Shown one piece after another: positions 63,801 to 64,000 of a stretch of DNA of 64,000 nt. The position numbers and the translations under genes are program-made. Numbering within the stretch: the stretch's first letter is position 1; the number at the start of each line of letters is the position of its first letter. The notes under the pieces are model-generated. The model was not told the DNA's origin. It was given only the letters and a program-made list of their open reading frames with translations, and ran no database searches. Origin of the DNA: Mimachlamys varia (Eukaryota; Mollusca; Bivalvia; Pectinida; Pectinidae); the NCBI GenBank assembly GCA_947623455.1, contig OX392530.1, positions 808,501 to 872,500 of the forward strand, in the 5' to 3' direction.

Positions 63801-64000
63801 TGATACATTTTGATAGGGTCTTACCTGATACATTTTGATAGGGTCTTACCTGATACATTTTGATAGGGTTTTACCTGATACATTTTGATAGGGTCTTACC
63901 TGATACATTTTGATAGGGTCTTACCTGATACATTTTGATGGGCAGACGCTTGTATGATAACATAGGGCCGGAAGCAAGTATGTTTGTGATCACTTCTTCA
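51733..64000 (-). CDS. PARS2: mitochondrial prolyl-tRNA synthetase, 3' ten exons (5' part outside window)
   Basis: Class II aminoacyl-tRNA synthetase that charges mitochondrial tRNA-Pro. Ten exons (64000-63925, 62456-62384, 62172-62065, 61008-60915, 60075-60044, 59713-59652, 59155-59076, 58908-58773, 54430-54263, 51843-51733) join in phase to 312 codons plus TGA. The human protein is about 475 residues, so roughly 160 N-terminal residues lie beyond the window. Visible blocks: EEVITNILASGPMLSYKRLP; motif 2 RGREFEMKDLYTFD; GNIGGSMSHEFQ and ADIGEDTIHVCKKCGFGANA; VGHSFLLGTKYSEPFNA; motif 3 MGCYGLGVSRIM; the C-terminal anticodon-binding domain with GEVVIDDRDKR and GYPYIIT; and the end MDLASTIQTV. 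No bacterial-type editing insert is present between motifs 2 and 3, as in the mitochondrial enzyme. Confidence 0.95.
51850..52135. repeat. 91-bp x 3 tandem repeat beside the last PARS2 acceptor
   Basis: Three copies of about 91 bp, each with 'gatcatatgaaatatgaagt', 'gagaatgatacaccctatat' and 'gccaaaacaattaactttct'. The array starts within about 15 bases of the exon j acceptor. The third copy is slightly diverged ('cacacaatatttc'). Confidence 0.88.
52136..54262. other. PARS2 intron, no further exon seen
   Basis: AT-rich intron. Plus-strand open frames at 52925-53173, 53201-53545 and 53542-53778 (78-114 codons) lie close together and could be one decayed coding relic. I recognise no domain in them. 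Confidence 0.45.
54263..54430 (-). CDS. PARS2: PARS2 exon i (anticodon-binding domain)
   Basis: 168 nt, acceptor 'cattttcag', encoding SEKECLSIAECMSDELNKRS, GLSGEVVIDDRDKRVTFRR and GYPYIITIKDK, donor GATAAG|GTAACT. It joins exon h and exon j in phase 0. Confidence 0.94.
54431..55400. other. PARS2 intron, no exon seen
   Basis: Contains a loose repeat of 'tgaagaaattggttgaaaactg' modules and, at about 55181-55245, an inverted and diverged copy of the 56-bp unit. A 70-codon minus frame at 55073-55285 includes that unit and is not needed for PARS2, because exons h and i join directly in phase. Confidence 0.6.
55400..58755. repeat. 56-bp array in a PARS2 intron
   Basis: About 62 copies of a unit of 56 bp or, where 'catattcc' is replaced by a shorter 'gggaccagg' form, about 49 bp. 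The core is 'gtaacccctggatatcgagg', 'atgacatattccggggtata', 'gagagtgtaggtgagc'. Minus-strand frames of up to 294 codons are repeat artefacts. It is the bulk of the 4.3-kb intron between exons h and i. Confidence 0.95.
56101..58190. repeat. 1,148-bp higher-order duplication in the 56-bp array
   Basis: The block from 56101 to 57248 recurs from 57249 onward. The markers 'gactttttcttgagtata', 'gtagccctttgatattgag' and 'gtaacatattcaggatgaca' all shift by exactly 1,148 bp. The second copy loses one unit near 58180. Confidence 0.9.
58773..58908 (-). CDS. PARS2: PARS2 exon h (motif 3)
   Basis: Acceptor 'ttgtttcag'; encodes FYQMGCYGLGVSRIMQA through LIAPYQICIIPME; donor ATGGAA|GTAAGT. The 56-bp array starts about 15 bases into the following intron. 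Confidence 0.95.
59076..59155 (-). CDS. PARS2: PARS2 exon g
   Basis: Acceptor 'cttttatcaag'; encodes VGHSFLLGTKYSEPFNARCL and DSASKP; donor CCAGG|GTAGGC in phase 2. Confidence 0.92.
59652..59713 (-). CDS. PARS2: PARS2 exon f
   Basis: 62 nt, acceptor 'cttttaaag', encoding ATDKKCSESCCELLKPSSIE, donor ATAGAG|GTAATT. It supplies the CxxC-like pair and the IE before VGHSF found in the human protein. This is the least certain exon because its sequence is the most diverged. Confidence 0.8.
60044..60075 (-). CDS. PARS2: PARS2 exon e (32-nt micro-exon)
   Basis: Acceptor 'ttttgtcag'; encodes CGFGANAETT; donor CTACAG|GTAAG. The phases fit both neighbours and the human counterpart CSFSANMET. Confidence 0.88.
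60309..60713. mobile_element. pogo/Tigger-like MITE in a PARS2 intron
   Basis: The 405-bp element starts CAGTGGACTCCACTTAATAT and ends with the complement (ATATAAAGAGGAGTGTACTG), flanked by TA on each side. CAGT ends plus TA duplication fit the Tc1/mariner-pogo group. The interior is rich in 'cttaatatcatg' modules and has no transposase. Confidence 0.75.
60915..61008 (-). CDS. PARS2: PARS2 exon d
   Basis: Acceptor 'cattttcag'; encodes IGSTGNIGGSMSHEFQ and IRADIGEDTIHVCK; donor AAAAA|GTTTGT. Confidence 0.92.
62065..62172 (-). CDS. PARS2: PARS2 exon c
   Basis: Acceptor 'cattatag'; encodes DLYTFDATVEEAAETYKSV and AYKRILDRLEMDYDV; donor GTAG|GTATG. Confidence 0.93.
62384..62456 (-). CDS. PARS2: PARS2 exon b
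   Basis: Acceptor 'ctttcag'; encodes ITRKFRDEDSPKYGF and LRGREFEMK; donor AAAG|GTACG. Contains class II motif 2 (RxE). Confidence 0.94.
62681..62762. repeat. 42-bp direct duplication
   Basis: Two copies of 'actgatattttgtgagtatt' plus 'ttcttgtaaacatcatgccc', one base different, in a PARS2 intron. Confidence 0.85.
63319..63362. repeat. (GGAC)n microsatellite
   Basis: About eleven GGAC repeats in a PARS2 intron, followed by 'gatggacgccgcaccatgg', the usual end of a dispersed repeat in this genome type. Confidence 0.85.
63541..63604. repeat. (GGGAC)n microsatellite
   Basis: About twelve GGGAC pentamers with two interruptions in a PARS2 intron. Confidence 0.85.
63771..63945 (-). repeat. 25-bp array copied from a PARS2 exon-intron junction
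   Basis: Seven copies at exact 25-bp steps (plus-strand 'ttacctgat' at 63771, 63796, 63821, 63846, 63871, 63896, 63921). The one at 63921 is the real donor of exon a. In gene orientation a unit is ATCAAAATGTATCAG|GTAAG plus ACCCT. The 15 bases before the bar are coding sequence (IKMYQ) in the true copy. Five of the six extra copies keep CAG|GTAAG; one has GTAAA. Confidence 0.95.
63925..64000 (-). CDS. PARS2: PARS2 exon a (partial at window edge)
   Basis: Encodes EEVITNILASGPMLSYKRLP and IKMYQ, ending ATGTATCAG|GTAAG in phase 0. Its donor is the first of seven copies at 25-bp spacing. Confidence 0.93.

Overview
This is a nuclear genome window from an animal, very probably a bivalve mollusc. 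Three spliced genes can be rebuilt by hand, and every intron boundary I placed is GT-AG with matching phase. The secreted GH45 endoglucanase closely resembles the mussel (Mytilus) enzyme as I remember it. The dispersed repeats (tRNA-type SINE with an AAT tail, short TIR elements, Penelope-like and LINE fragments, a 'ggccttaacggtcacctga' repeat family) also fit a mollusc. Species cannot be settled from the sequence alone.

Layout: 1-5.1 kb holds three tandem arrays, one of them built from a reverse-transcriptase motif. 6.1-16.7 kb is one 31-bp satellite of about 340 copies with large higher-order duplications. 18.9-22.8 kb is a three-exon DMRT2-type transcription factor gene on the minus strand, with a 21-bp array (22.85-25.3 kb) upstream of it. 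25.3-31.2 kb holds small DNA elements, a foldback element and a 61-bp array. 31.2-43.5 kb is the GH45 cellulase gene on the plus strand; its first intron is 10.8 kb and consists mostly of a 26-bp and a 50-bp array. 44.4-49.4 kb is retroelement debris plus a 29-bp and a 33-bp array. 51.7-64.0 kb is the 3' ten exons of mitochondrial prolyl-tRNA synthetase (PARS2) on the minus strand; the gene continues past the right edge.

The genes do not form a pathway: one is a developmental regulator, one a digestive enzyme and one a mitochondrial translation enzyme. What unites the window is tandem repetition. Roughly 58% of it is minisatellite, in about sixteen unrelated families with units of 16-61 bp. 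Several arrays visibly grew out of functional sequence. PARS2, DMRT2 and GH45 each carry a minisatellite whose unit is, or resembles, one of the gene's own exon-intron junctions. Two further arrays come from retroelement coding sequence (an RT motif-B segment and a LINE ORF C-terminus). The long open frames inside arrays follow from units that are multiples of three; I do not regard them as genes.
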